Assembly (NCBI GenBank): GCA_030998015.1
Contig: JARWMV010000022.1
Coordinates: 124,001-188,000 of the forward strand
Direction of reading: 5' to 3'
DNA: 64,000 nucleotides
DNA from: Ceratorhiza oryzae-sativae
Lineage: Eukaryota; Basidiomycota; Agaricomycetes; Cantharellales; Ceratobasidiaceae
Of this stretch, positions 47,401 through 58,733 are shown in pieces (within the stretch, counting starts at the first letter, position 1; each line of letters starts with the position of its first letter). A program made the translations under genes and the position numbers. The notes beneath the pieces were generated by a model. The model saw nothing but the letters and a program-made list of their open reading frames with translations, searched no databases and was not told the origin of the DNA.

Positions 47401-49395
47401 CTCGCCATTTGAGCGCTCTTTACTCTCAGCCAGCCTTGCTCCGGAATCAACAGCAGGCAATGGATATCGAACACCAGTCCCCGGCCCGGCAAGAGATGTC
47501 GAAGCCGAATCCTGGTGATCATCGGCAAGAACCCCTCCAACAACACCTGAAGGGGCGTCACCGGGCGTATCGTCCGAAGCAAATGAAGTTTTGAACAACG
47601 GGGCTCGAGAATCAGACTCTTCGTCCACTCCAGACTCGACGCTGGTCATGGCAGGAGCCTCGGCCCCACAGGACGGCACCATGACCTCCTCCGTCTGAGA
47701 AGCAAGGACAGGCCCAGGTATGGACGAGGGCAGGACCGCCCTTTCAGCTCCAGACTCGAGTGGATCAACAGCAGCTTTATTCTCCGTCACGGGTTTATCC
47801 TCGAGATGGGCTTGGGCTTGGGCTTGCGACCGTTTATCTGGGGCCAACTTGATCGAGTTTTTACTCGGTTCGGTGTCAAGGATTTGGTCGCTCTGAAAAC
47901 CCTGTTTCGGTATATCCTTGGCCGGCTCCCCAGGCAGGGGGTTTTCCTGTCGCGTCGGCTCTTTACTAGGATTCGGGGCCTGGGGGTCAGAACCGGCCAA
48001 CGGCTTGGGGCTAGTAGAAGCCTCGGGTTCTGTTGGTGCCATCGCCTTTAGCGCGCCCACAAGCGAGTCGGCAAGCGCCTTAATAACAGCCTCATCTGTA
48101 AAAAGCTTGACTAGTTCGTTCTTCACAACCTTGCGAACGTCCGATTCGGTCAAAGCCTGTATGCAAGTCATTCATTCAGCCGATTCGGATTTGGTCTCGA
48201 TACTTACACGCCCCGGAGCTGCTCCGGACTGGTCTTGCGGGCTCCCGTGAGATTCAGGTTTCGACGACGGGCCAGGGCCTGACGCTGCAGGCCTGGACGA
48301 ATACACCTGGTGACAACCATTGCAAACGGGCGGCCGCCTCAAAGCTTCCTCAGTACAATTCGGGCAGAGGTGAATCGCAGTAACCGGTTGGGGATGAGCA
48401 GCCGGAGGATGAGGCAGAGATCCAGCAGGGTAGGCAAACGGAGGTGGCCAGTACCACTGTGCCGGTGACCAGTTGCGATAATCGTACGGGCCATTGGGAG
48501 GTTCACTTGATCGATTCTGCGGTTGGGGGATATGTTCGTTTGAAGGTTTGGATGAGTCGGCGTCTGCCGCCAGTCCCTCTGGTCTCACGGTCGGCCTGTC
48601 GACACTCGGCTCCTCGATAGGCTCATTCTTGGGTACTTCTTGGCGGCGACTCTTGGGTAGCTTGGGACCCTTTGCTGGCGTCTCGGTTGCCAGGTCGGTA
48701 TCGACGGACACGTCCCTCTCGGCCATGATTGGCCCTTCGGATAATCTGAGCAAGTATTAGGAACAGCAGCAAGCCGACGGTTATGACTACTTGCTCTTCA
48801 GGTTCGGCACGCACCGCCTTCCTGCCTCTCCTTTCCACGATGCTTGTGCCCGGGGCGGCTGCTTGAGTTTGTGATCGCTTCGTCTGTTTGGCGGCCTTTG
48901 ATGGAACAGGCTCGTTGAACGGTCTGGAACAAATGTCAGTCAGGTTGTATGGACTCTGGTTGAAAACACGCACGTTGTAATGGGCATGGGTCCCACCCTT
49001 GTTTTCTTCAGCTGGGTCTTTGGTACGAACTCCTCCTCGGGGTAACCGTCCTCGGGGGTACCTGGGCGTGGAACCTTGGATTGCTTTGCCGTGAGGGATA
49101 CGCGAGGCAACCCAGAGCTCTGATACCCATCGTCAAAGGCCAGCTCCGGGCTAGTATCGAACGCCGGTCGCCGGGTGCGGTTAGCAGGGCGATTTCCCTG
49201 CCGGCGACTGCGAGGCGGGGGGGACGAGTCGCGTTGAGGCATGGTGTTTGCACGGCGAGCTCTGGGTCCGCTGTCCATCTCTGCAAACGGGTTGAACTCT
49301 GGGAGAATGGTGATATGGCGCCGAGGCTCGGGCGACGGGTCACGGAGCTCGACGGTGTTTCCAGACGTGCGAATCGACATGCTGCTCCAGTTCAT
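35414..49395 (-). CDS. Giant disordered Pro/Ala/Ser/Thr-rich protein, about 4,450 residues
   Basis: Reverse-strand exons: 49395-48974, 48923-48208 (one unresolved junction inside), 48156-46116, 46056-44728, 44674-44240, 44194-43325, 43263-43000, 42949-41255, 41202-39463, 39407-38799, 38745-37948, 37897-37211, 37188-35414. Introns are mostly 45-60 nt; phases close at nearly all junctions, so this is one gene. The N-terminus is basic/acidic and polar. A possible membrane segment (VVITVGLLLFLILAQII) is encoded near 48765-48815. A zinc-ribbon-like pair CPNC ... CNGC lies near 48300-48370, and a short helical segment (ALTESDVRKVVKNELVKLF) opens the 2-kb exon. The rest is low-complexity sequence rich in P, A, T, S, E and V, with an internal C[SG]GDP repeat. 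No enzyme domain is recognised and the function is unknown. One intron (44727-44675) has a GC donor; one junction needs a 22-nt gap; the 3' end may be spliced again near 35440. Confidence 0.75.
41857..41931. repeat. 15-bp minisatellite inside the giant gene, five units
   Basis: Five tandem units of the pattern CCACTGCAGGGATCA, with one to four differences each. On the coding (reverse) strand they encode CSGDL, CSGDP, CGGDP, CSGDP, CSGP. The unit length is a multiple of three, so copy-number change keeps the frame. Confidence 0.85.
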
Positions 49396-50204
49396 TCAGG
49401 TTGGGTCGGGGCAGCACTCAGAGCTGCTCTTAAGCTGGAGCGCTGCGCATTGCCGCCGCCGCCCTGCCGGTCCGGGTCTGAGCGCTCCGGCCATGTCGTC
49501 GTCAATTCGGGGCGCAACTGCCGCACATCGGAACAAGCCCGCCAGGCACAGCTGTTCCTCCCAGCGCTTAAGAGCAGCCAAACACATACATACCAGCCAC
49601 CTGGTTTGCCACACATGTCGCTCGCCTCGGCTGGGGCCGCATCCACTTTCCAGGCGAGACGCAACTCCACCACGCGTGTTGCGTCAATCGCCTCGTGCCG
49701 CTTGAATTTCCCGTCACGTGTCATAGGGCTGGACTTGGCTCAGGGCTGTGAAGCATATACATATGCCTGATCTGGAGAATGCTACTAGCGTTTTGTCAGA
49801 TAAGTTCCCAACTATCCTTTTATGCATCACCCAGCAATCCTCGCCAGGAGAGACTACCGTGTATCAATTATCTTAAACTACATCACTAGACTCATCGCGA
49901 AAACATTGCTTACTGCTCGTCAGAGCCCTGACCACTTCCGACACCATCATGGGTGCACATATTGCGGAAGTGTGAACTCAGCAGCACTTTTGGACATGCG
50001 GCTCCCGGCCGAGACGATGCCGGGAAAAGACATAGTTATTGCCACCGGGTCGATCTAGTTCTGTCGGACATGCAAATATGCTTGTGTGAGATTTCGGTTA
50101 GATGTGCACTTCCTGAGCCAATATGGATGAGTCGACCGTGCAGTACCTGTCGCTTATATACGTGGGTGCAATTTCCGCGTATGTTGTGCTCTCGTCCAAT
50201 CCTA
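49396..50204. promoter_or_regulatory. Upstream region of the giant gene; GTCACGTG at 49713-49720
   Basis: No gene is seen on either strand. GTCACGTG lies about 320 bp before the giant gene's start. The region ends at the TA duplication and left inverted repeat of the outer transposon. Confidence 0.5.
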
Positions 50205-50230
50205 CAGTGCCTCCCACCAGGTCACCGCCT
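50205..50230. repeat. Outer transposon, left terminal inverted repeat
   Basis: 26 bp identical to the reverse complement of 58734-58759; a partial similarity (CCCGGA, GAAGCAAA) continues inward with small gaps. Preceded by TA. Confidence 0.9.
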
Positions 50231-50387
50231 CCCGGATGAGCTCACGGAAGCAAATTTTTCGACAACTTTCAACTCTCGATGAGATACAAATTAGGCCTTT
50301 ATTTTAGTGCGAACCGAGCAAACATGGTGCGGAGAATCGGAGGTGTGCTTTTGGTTTCGATCAGAGAACATGTCAAAAATCCGCCCC

Positions 50388-50408
50388 CCAAAATTGAAAC
50401 ATCACGTG
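50388..50408. repeat. Subterminal direct repeat, left copy
   Basis: CCAAAATTGAAACATCACG followed by TG; it recurs in the same orientation with one extra T at 58674-58695. The similarity extends weakly about 15 bp upstream. It could be a transposase or host factor site. Confidence 0.6.
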
Positions 50409-50626
50409 TTACATTTGAAATTAGTGACAGGTACCTGAGCGCTTAGTATATTCTGATTACAAATATTCCATATTAAGTATCTATGATAAGCTTGCATCTG
50501 CCTTCTTGAGTGTGATGCACCAATGAGATTTGTACTTTTTGACTGCCTGCTCAGCATCCTTGCCTGTAAGCCCAACCCTTTGCACAAACGTAGGTCAACT
50601 CATATGCAACAGTGATCTTCAGCTGA

Positions 50627-52627
50627 TCACTTACATGTATGCATCCATATAGCACCATGACTTCCACCAATAATGGTGAATCGTCTCCACTTTGCACCTA
50701 TCCAAGCATTGTGGAACAAGTACACAAGCCTTTGTAAGTGTTCCATCTGCTTCTTCTCGGAAGACTTTGTATTATATGAGTCAAAGTATCTGTATGGGTA
50801 TTGGTTGCACTCACATCGCTTTGCATAACCCCAGTACATTTCAATAGGGTTCAGCTCACAGTGAAACTTGGGAAGAAACAGACAAATGTGACCAGCTTGT
50901 TCAAGGATAAGTTGAATCCATGGCTTTTCATTGAGGAAATCTTCCTGTAACAAGAGGGATTGCTGCATACAGCAGGTGGCGGATTGGGGCTGATGTTGTG
51001 GATGATCTTCATCAAGCCCAGTATCCTCTGTATACTGGTAATTAGGCAAGAGAAACACAAGAAAAGTGGATGTATGCATACCTAGATTTCTATAAAACTC
51101 AGGATCTTCCTCCATACGCTTGTGTGCTTCCTTTTCAGCTTTGGTGCAGGCTTCATCCAATTTCCGACACTCAGCACAGGTTCCTATTGGCTGCCCATTC
51201 CGACCATGGCTCAAACTTTCGAGTAGCCCATGCTCTTCAAGCACAACTCACATACCCTTAGGCTGGCCAGCATTGGGATGTCCATCCTCAAAGACCATGG
51301 TTTGTACCTTTCCTTGTAAGTGGGGATGTGGGTTATCCATTGGGATTTTTGTAGGGTGCATCGGCTTCATATTCTTTCTGCCTGGTGTCACATTCATCCT
51401 TTTCACAACTAATGCATCGTCTGCAAATGCACCGTGGGCAGATGACTGGTCGAAAAGAAAGACTCCAATACAATTGGGATGCAGCCGCTCAAAAATCTTT
51501 ATTGCGTCACGAAGCTTTTGGCTTGTCAGCTAAGTTTTTATGTAAATGCTTTGGATCACAACTCACCTGCTCGCACAATTGATCCATATCCCACCATCAG
51601 TCCCAGTTCTTACCAGGCTCAATGATTTTTCATGCATCTGTCACCACAAGCTGCTCGCTAGTTGGTAAGTTATTATTCTCTTCAATCAGCTCTGGAGAGA
51701 GCACCAATCTCCCAAATTGCTCAGTTATAAAATCCGACACATGTATCAACCGCCCTTTACCCTTCTGACAAAGCTGCTGTTCTCCTTCACGTAGATAAGA
51801 GAATGTTTCACGATCGTTTGCATGAAAACAACACTCGTCATGAGCAACAGGGACCAGTCGTTTTTGTCCGGGTGGTAATATAAGCGGGATCGGTTCATCG
51901 CTTTTGTCATCGTACTGTTGGATGAAGCTAACTGTTGATTAGGAGTGGATTAAAGTAAGATTGTCAAAAATATACTTACAGTAACATTGCTTTGATATCC
52001 TTGAGGAATGTTTGACGGTATTCAATTACGTCGCTTCGTTCATGGCCATCCATATAGACTCCCTTCCGGTGTTCAACAGGTCGGTATCCAAGTTTATCAA
52101 GCCATCGGCAAGCTGTGTTTTCGCATATTGGGGATCCTATCCCGAGCTCAGGTAGGATAGTCTGATTCACCTCTTGCCTAAGTTTCTGAGGGGTAATCTA
52201 CATCTCTGGGTGAGCATCAGCATCCAGTGGATAAGCTACATACTTACTGTGCCAACCTTCAAAGATTTGAGGTATGAGTGGATACTCCGTCTGACATCGT
52301 CTCGGTTTAAGAGTGATTGGTGAGTTGCCTCTTGCCCTCACCTTGTAACCGGTAAGCATCCAAATCAGACCAGGTGATTCGCCTTTGCACGCAACTGACG
52401 TGCGTGCCAGCTTTCGTACTGATAGATTGGTTTCTCCGGTGTCGGGACAAATTTTGCTTCAGCAATCTTATTGCTTGCTTGGGTGCTTGGTGCATGCTTT
52501 CCTCTGTTGCGATACGCCTCCCGGAGATTGTTATAATCGGATAACATGGTGAGCTCGATCAAAACCTTCACGTTCGGTGCTTTTGATTTCTTCTCTTCAT
52601 TCAATAACTGATGCAGGTATTGGTTTA
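50627..52627 (-). pseudogene. 3' part of the outer transposase gene, decayed DDE domain
   Basis: Reverse-strand reading resumes right after the inner element with NQYLHQLLNEEKKSKAP and continues over several short introns: an HTH-like part (PQKLRQEVNQTILPELGI, CRWLDKLGYRPVEHRKG), then the DDE fold. Candidate catalytic residues are D in PVAHDECCFHANDRE, D in GVFLFDQSSAHGAF and E in PKFHCELNPIEMYWGYAK. The ELNPIE block is characteristic of the Tc1/mariner-like DDE transposases common in agaricomycetes. In-frame stops occur near 51630 (TGA in a conserved Arg position) and possibly near 51600 and 51250, and a junction near 52400 needs a 37-nt intron or a frameshift. It is therefore probably inactive. 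Confidence 0.8.
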
Positions 52628-52652
52628 CTGTAGGCAACCAAACTCAACGTCG
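52628..52652. repeat. Inner transposon, left terminal inverted repeat
   Basis: 25 bp matching the reverse complement of 57115-57139 except one position (A against G after CTGTAGGCAACC). Confidence 0.92.
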
Positions 52653-52802
52653 GTCCGAGTCACGAGACCTTTCGACTCGACGTTTGATTTTGATCTGTCC
52701 AGTGTCCAAGGGAGGTTCGACGCAGGAGACAAATGTTACTATATATAGAAATAGACTAAAGGTCGCCTAACTACATATTCATAACGGAAATATGACAAAA
52801 CA

Positions 52803-55800
52803 CTAATAAGTGAGCCAATCTTGCGCTTGATAGCAAGAGCAAGGACGGGTGGCCCGGCCAGATCGAGTAACTGAAAATGCGCTACTACGAGTGGATACAT
52901 GCACAAAATCATCATCCGAATCATCAGAGTCCAGGTCAGGTATGCTCGTCAATGGTTGCGCCGCCTCCAATGCTGTGTTTGCAGCTAAAACTACAGCAGT
53001 GACCTCATTGACTGTATGGTCAAGATCGCTCTCTACTTCCACCCACGATTCTTCGCCAGTGTCACCATCCGTTTCCTCAGCGTCAGCTTGATCCGACTGC
53101 TGTCCCGAGTTGCTAGTAGCCAACAAGGTCGAACCAGCCATGATTTTGGTGTACGCACTTGGATCGGTGGTAGAAAGACTCAAAATCGCCTGGCGTGCAT
53201 CACGGCTTGTCAAGCTTTCGTAAGAAAGGTTGAACTCTGTTTCGGGGACAGCGCATAATCGAAAAGCCTAGCATTTGTATTGCATCACTTCTGGGCCTGT
53301 CCAATTATAAAAGATAAAACGTACCTTAGTGACAATTTCTGGCTGGTTGATTGCGTAGAAACCTTGCAATATCCAATCGATGCTACAGTTGCGGAGGGTT
53401 GGGCGACTCTGGTCATTTATGACATCCTCAGGTGAGGTTCCATCAGATAAAGCTGCTAGAGTCTCAGCCACAACGTCGCTGTGAGCTGCCTGGCGAATCG
53501 CAAGCTTCAATATTCGCTGTAGCCCCACGTCGCACGCTTGAAATAGCCCGGTGCAGCCTCCGGGCACATACAAGATGATGATCCAGGGATAATTCTTGGC
53601 CATCCAACCACGAAATTTAGCTGAGCGGTGGACAGCCCAGCAATCGATCTGAAAGATACATCGCTGGCTTGGTGGAAGACCGTAGTGCTCAATCTGAGTT
53701 CGAAAATATGGAGCAAGAATTTGGGAGACGAAATGCTGCATTGTTGTTTGAGTCGACCAGTATGTATCTGAGCCCGAGAAATCAAGCAAGAAACCAAGCC
53801 TGAGAGCTTCAGAGTATCCTCAAGCTGTTGTAGTAGGTAAAGAACGTGCTGTCTTACCCTCGTAGACTGCCTGAAAGGGCAAAATTTCCCCAGAAAGCGA
53901 AGCAGCAACAAGGAGAGTAAAAGCGCGTTTCTCCTCAAGACCTAGGATGTGTACCTGTCGCTCGCCTGAAGTGTTCCAAGTAGAGCTACCCCCAGCATTA
54001 TAAACAACCTGTGTCTGGTCGGCGTTAACGATGCATGCAGCTGGGACGTCCTCATCACAGATAATGCGAGCGAAAAGCAAAAACGCATGCAGAAGGACGT
54101 TGTTGACATTTGAAGGGTATTTTTGGGCCGCACGAGTGGCCTTCCTAAGAGACCAGCCTAAGTTACGATGCAAGAAAGTACGCACAAACTGTCGAGAACA
54201 CTGAAAAGTTCGCCCAGATGCGTCGCAGCGCGTAAATGCGTCAGGAATTGCATGCCGAATGACACCACACATGTATCCTCGAATAGTATCAACATCCAAC
54301 GCAACCCCCGCCTTCCGGAGATCGGTCAGGCGGCTCATAATGCTGCGAACAACATCAGAATATCCTTGCTTTAAAATACAGACGATTAGTTTATGAACAC
54401 AACTAGGCAAAAGGATTACATACCAAAACACCTGTGCGACCAGTCCCTGTACGATTTGGGTGATCTCCAGCCTTGATAGATCGCATATGCGATTCAGTCC
54501 ATCGTAGAACGTCGGTAAAGCGATGATCACGCCACTGGCTGATGCGTTGTGGGCGTAATGAAGCAAACATTGTCGGATTAAGTAGCTGAAGTCGGTGGAC
54601 AATTTCGCTTGGGGACCACGGATAGCCCACAGATAGAGCAGTGCGTTCAATTTGAGGCCAGATAAGAGGGTGCGTCCAATTAACTCGACGATTACTAGTA
54701 GCACCAGAATCAGCAGTCCGAGCAGAATCCTCTGTGTTACGATCCAAGCGGTAGGCAGTGCTATAAGGTCGAGAGCGCAAAGCAACATTTTGACGAGCAA
54801 TATGCACATTGTCACCCTGTTTGTCATATGAGTATTTGTATAGTGAAGAGAAAGATTTAAAAGACGAACAGAGTTGCTGCTAGGTGCATGTATAACTAGC
54901 TTTGGGAACAGTCGCTGCCGTAGTGTCTTCTTCTGAGCATGCTCCACACGTTTTCGATCCTGGTCTTGCTTGCGTCGAGCCATTTTCTTCTTCTCAGCTG
55001 CTAATTTGAGTCGTTCTGCCACTTGCTCCCTCTCTTCCTGCCGCTCATGAAAACGGCAAGAGTCTTGAGCATCTCGTTCAGCACGCAAGATGGGCTTGAA
55101 TGGAAGTCAAGATTGGATGAGTTGTGGCTTCGAAATAGAATGGCAAGAGGGAGCTACTGTGTTGTTGTATGAACTCGAACTATAGATTGAGCTATTGAGT
55201 GCAGTAGGGGCGTCCAGAGTTGAATCTATTGTCAAAGTGCTATCGACCGAGGGGGTATATGCACTCTCAAAAACAATCTCGGATGAGGAGACTTCGCATT
55301 CGCCATCATCCAGATCATAATCAAGTCGACTCAAAGAACTTCCTGTTATCTATACAATATGGTGAGTACAACAATTCTCATGTACTATTCATAACTCACA
55401 TTGTATTCGCTTGCATGAACTAATGCAAGTGCCCAGCGAAGTCGGTGCAACTTGGCAGACTCCTGAGACCAAGGCTGAAATTGTTTCCCCCCTAGGGCGT
55501 AGTGTGCGATGGAGGACAATACTGCAACACCACAAGAGTGAGAATCCTGTTGGGCACCCAATAAAAATGGCCGAACTCCAGGGCAGAGAATGAGGTCACG
55601 ATTGTATACTCCAGATATCCAAGCATTAATTGGGTTGATCACCGAGCTAGGAACATCGCTCATGTTTGGGCTCTTGCTATCAATATAAGTGTACTGCCAA
55701 GTGACCAGGTCGACATATAAGAGTGCCCAGTGAGATGGTCGATGAACAGGAATCAAGAGCTCTTGAACAACACTGTCAGCAATCAAGCCATCAAGAGGGA

Positions 55801-56570
55801 GAGGGTGGTGTTGTGATCCAGTTGAGCGCTCAAAGCGAAGACGAAGAGATGGAAGAAAAAAGGAATGCAAAACTCGGATATGACTAGGACAGCTGGGATG
55901 TGCGTTAACAAAGTCACATCCAGCGTTGATATGATCATCTGAGAGCCAGGAGTCCATAATCAGTTCGGGGATATGGGACGAGCGAAAGGGATCAAGCGCA
56001 GAAACAACAGCATTGAGGGGAATAAAGTCAAGCTCTTTAAGTATTTCCTGCGCAAGCCGACCTGTCTCAACTCCAGGAGAAGCAATACGACGAAGGTGTG
56101 TCCGAGCTGAAGCCCATTCACAACAGTGGAAGGTCAGAGTACCAAGGGTTGGCCAAATATCCATTATCCACAATGGTAAATGTACAGTGCCCAAATGATA
56201 AGTAACTTCAAGCGAAATCTCCATGCCTGGAAACTCCTTGGAAGCCTGAGCAATTGCGTCGTGGATGGCAGAGCGCTGAAGTACATCTGGGACTGGAATT
56301 TGAAGCCAGATATCAAATGAAGAGTCGATGTTGTCAGGCGACGTGAAGAGCAAGGGAGGAATGTCGCTAAGCTTGATATAATCACTAGCATGGCTAAGCG
56401 AGTGCATAAACTTGTTAAGAGCACTAGAGACCAGTATGGACGAAGCAAGGTTGATACGATTAAGCACGAGAGCACAAAGAGCGTCCTGCGACGAAATAGC
56501 TATTGAGTCTACTAATGCAGTGTGAGTGGTCACCCTACGCTTCAATATCTATTTACGTACCCATTGTCAT
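52803..56570 (-). CDS. Ulp1-like cysteine protease fused to a DDE transposase
   Basis: The model is complement(join(52803..53267,53325..53806,53858..54368,54424..54816,54897..55094,55158..55349,55400..56511,56561..56570)): 3,363 nt, 1,120 residues, no stops, all phases closing. The start ATGACAATGG is minimal; the same frame is open up to an ATG at 56795. Residues about 1-375 form a Ulp1/C48 domain: His in HWALLYVDLVTWQYTYID, Asp after it, and the QDSHSCGVAVL block with the catalytic Cys. A Ser-rich linker and a basic coiled coil (QEEREQVAERLKLAAEKKK) follow. The C-terminal half is a DDE transposase: HTH-like helices, then D in IVNADQTQVVY, D in IFQIDCWAVHR, and D in GLFQACDVGLQR. An acidic Ser/Asp-rich tail ends it. 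Ulp1 proteases accompany several fungal transposon groups; whether one protein or two is made is not known. Confidence 0.85.
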
Positions 56571-57114
56571 TGTGACTACAAGGATAGGCGCGTTGCGAAT
56601 AAGTGTGTTACAGTGATGAATGAAGCAGCTGGTTGGGAAGAAGAACGATGCTGTTCTTACATGTCTAGCTTTACACATTTTATACTGGATGCATGACGCA
56701 GCTAACTTAAGTTGGGACACCCAGCATACCATGCAGCAGGCCTGTGTGATTTCAAGTCTGCCCGACAACGCACATGTGTTCCACAAGTCCAACAAGAATT
56801 AATTTGAATTAATGCGTATTTCTGTACGCATATACTCATCTATCTTCGGCATGATACCGAGACTAAGACTCTTACGCTGAATAACACATGGTACATGGCA
56901 CACTTGACGGAGACCATCAAAGTTATTTTAATTTAACCACACAGTTCCTCCATGTGGGCGTACAGGATTGACAACTTGCTTTGTTCATATCTGACACGAC
57001 CATGCTGTTCGACGTCCACATGGTTGTGTCCCGCGGCTACTCCTCCCCGACGCCGAGGGACATGGTGTACAAATACAGCACCATAAAGCCAAGCGCCTGG
57101 CGCTATTACGTCAG

Positions 57115-57139
57115 CGACGTTGAGTTCGGTTGCCTACAG
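57115..57139. repeat. Inner transposon, right terminal inverted repeat
   Basis: Reverse complement begins CTGTAGGCAACCGAACTC; pairs with 52628-52652. Confidence 0.92.
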
Positions 57140-58523
57140 TAGGGTGGCATAAAATGATTCTTCGCCTTCATCATCATCGCCATCCAACTGCGCCGTCGAA
57201 TCTTGTAGGTCGATTTCGACAGCTTCAGGGGTTGGCTCCTCGTTTTGTGCAGGCGTTGGTGCCCCAGTGTCTGTGCTGTTGGCCACCTTGGCGTCGGTTA
57301 TTGTAATGTCAAGCTTCAATTCACCCATACCATCTTCAAGCAACGTGAGTGCCTCGAGGTATTCTTCTGTTGACATCACATGCTCCATCTTGTTTGAAGT
57401 TTCTGCCGTATCTGGTTTGTTCATCATACCTGCTCCCTAAATCGAAGAAGCAAGCAAAAATAGAGGTGAGACTGGTGGTTTGAATCCTCAAACGACGACT
57501 CACCTCCAAGACAACGCAAGAATCTGCCCTCAGGCCTCCGTCATCAACCCGAGCCAAATCCTCTGCACCCGATCGCATTATCCCTTCTGGGACATAAGAG
57601 TTTTCCCTAGGTACTTCCGTTTCAATGCTCAACCGAGTTGTATTGTCACTGATGAGCTCGATTTCACCCTCGGAATCGTCGCTTTCAACAATTATTGCCT
57701 TGTGCTGTCCTTGCACGCCCGGTTTTGACTCCTTCACTCGACCAAAAACGCTTGGGAAAAAGCCACGAATATCGCTAGCATTTCTCTCAGCATGCTTGCG
57801 ATTTCGCCAAGCCGTGGTGCGCGAGCCCCCTGTGTACGATCTGCGTGGGCCGTATTGGTGCGCCTTCGCTTTTTTTGGTTCGATTGAATCGACAGGCTTG
57901 CCAGTATCGTTCAGCGTAACAGTATTGGAGCGGTTTCGCTTGGTTCCTCGCTGTCATATTATCCCGTAAGGCTATCTCTGTATCACGTTGTGAACACTCG
58001 TACTGACATTTTTCGATATAATTCTATTATAAAAGTGCTCGTACAGCGTTCCTTTGGTGGTTTTCATCCCGATCACCAGCACACTGCTTTCGCTCTCACT
58101 CCGTTCGTCTGATACACACTCATCGGTCTCCTCGTCACTTCCAGCTTCATTATCCAGTGCGTGTGTATATTGGCGAGCCAGTTTGAACCAATGCCATACT
58201 GTGGCAAATGTACTTCGGAAACAGATAAGTATAACATTATATGGTACATATCGAAAGTACTTACTTGCCAAGTCGGTTCGCTATAGTGCGACACTCGGTT
58301 TTTGTTGGGTATGGGTTTTCGTAGAACTCATCCCAATACGGCTGACAACCAGGATTACTGGGCCGGTACTCATGTGGAGAAAGGCATTCGTGGGCCCCAG
58401 TACTCGCCACTGCTGTATCTGGTATGTCATAATTCGCGTTTCATAGAATCAAAACTTACGTCTTTGGGCCTTTCTCGCCTCGCGTTGCTTGGCGGCCTGG
58501 CTCTTTTTCGACCTCCGTGGCAT
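57140..58523 (-). pseudogene. 5' part of the outer transposase gene, with a homeodomain-like HTH
   Basis: Reverse-strand exons are 58523-58460, 58418-58265, 58212-58008, 57950-57504 and 57437 to the insertion point; phases close. The start is MPRRSKKSQAAKQREARKAQ. A helical block reads WDEFYENPYPTKTECRTIAN and continues RLGNTFATVWHWFKLARQ. It matches the homeodomain layout (NPYP loop, helix 2, recognition helix with WF), but the usually invariant Asn after WF-x is Leu. A long basic then acidic linker follows, ending EESFYATL, where the inner transposon cuts the gene; read through the insertion it stops after one codon. Without the insertion the frame continues into the part at 50627-52627. 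Alone it could encode a truncated DNA-binding protein. Confidence 0.75.
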
Positions 58524-58673
58524 GCGCAGGTGGTGGTGTTCTGGCTGAAGTTCTCATTCGGCTTACTTTTTCATGTCTCCCGACTAAACATCCACGCTCA
58601 CGCCGGACTTTGAATATGACACTAGGCTGGCATTTTTAATGTAATTGCTGTCTATGTTCGGAAAATTCATCCT

Positions 58674-58695
58674 CCAAAATTTGAAACATCACGTG
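58674..58695. repeat. Subterminal direct repeat, right copy
   Basis: CCAAAATTTGAAACATCACG followed by TG, same orientation as 50388-50408. It lies 151-180 bp before the outer transposase start and contains CACGTG, so it may be a promoter element instead. Confidence 0.6.
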
Positions 58696-58733
58696 ATATG
58701 GTCCCTTACGGCGCCTATTTTTGCTTCCGGGAC

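Larger units (their letters stand above)
52628..57139 (-). mobile_element. Inner TA-flanked DNA transposon carrying a Ulp1-DDE gene
   Basis: The 4,512-bp element ends in inverted repeats starting CTGTAGGCAACC (52628-52652 and 57115-57139; 24 of 25 bp match) and is flanked by TA on both sides (52626-52627 and 57140-57141). It sits inside the outer transposase gene. Joining the flanks with a single TA keeps the outer reading frame: ...SFYATL from the right flank runs into NQYLHQLL of the left flank. The only gene inside is intact, and the ends are nearly identical, so insertion looks recent. Confidence 0.92.
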
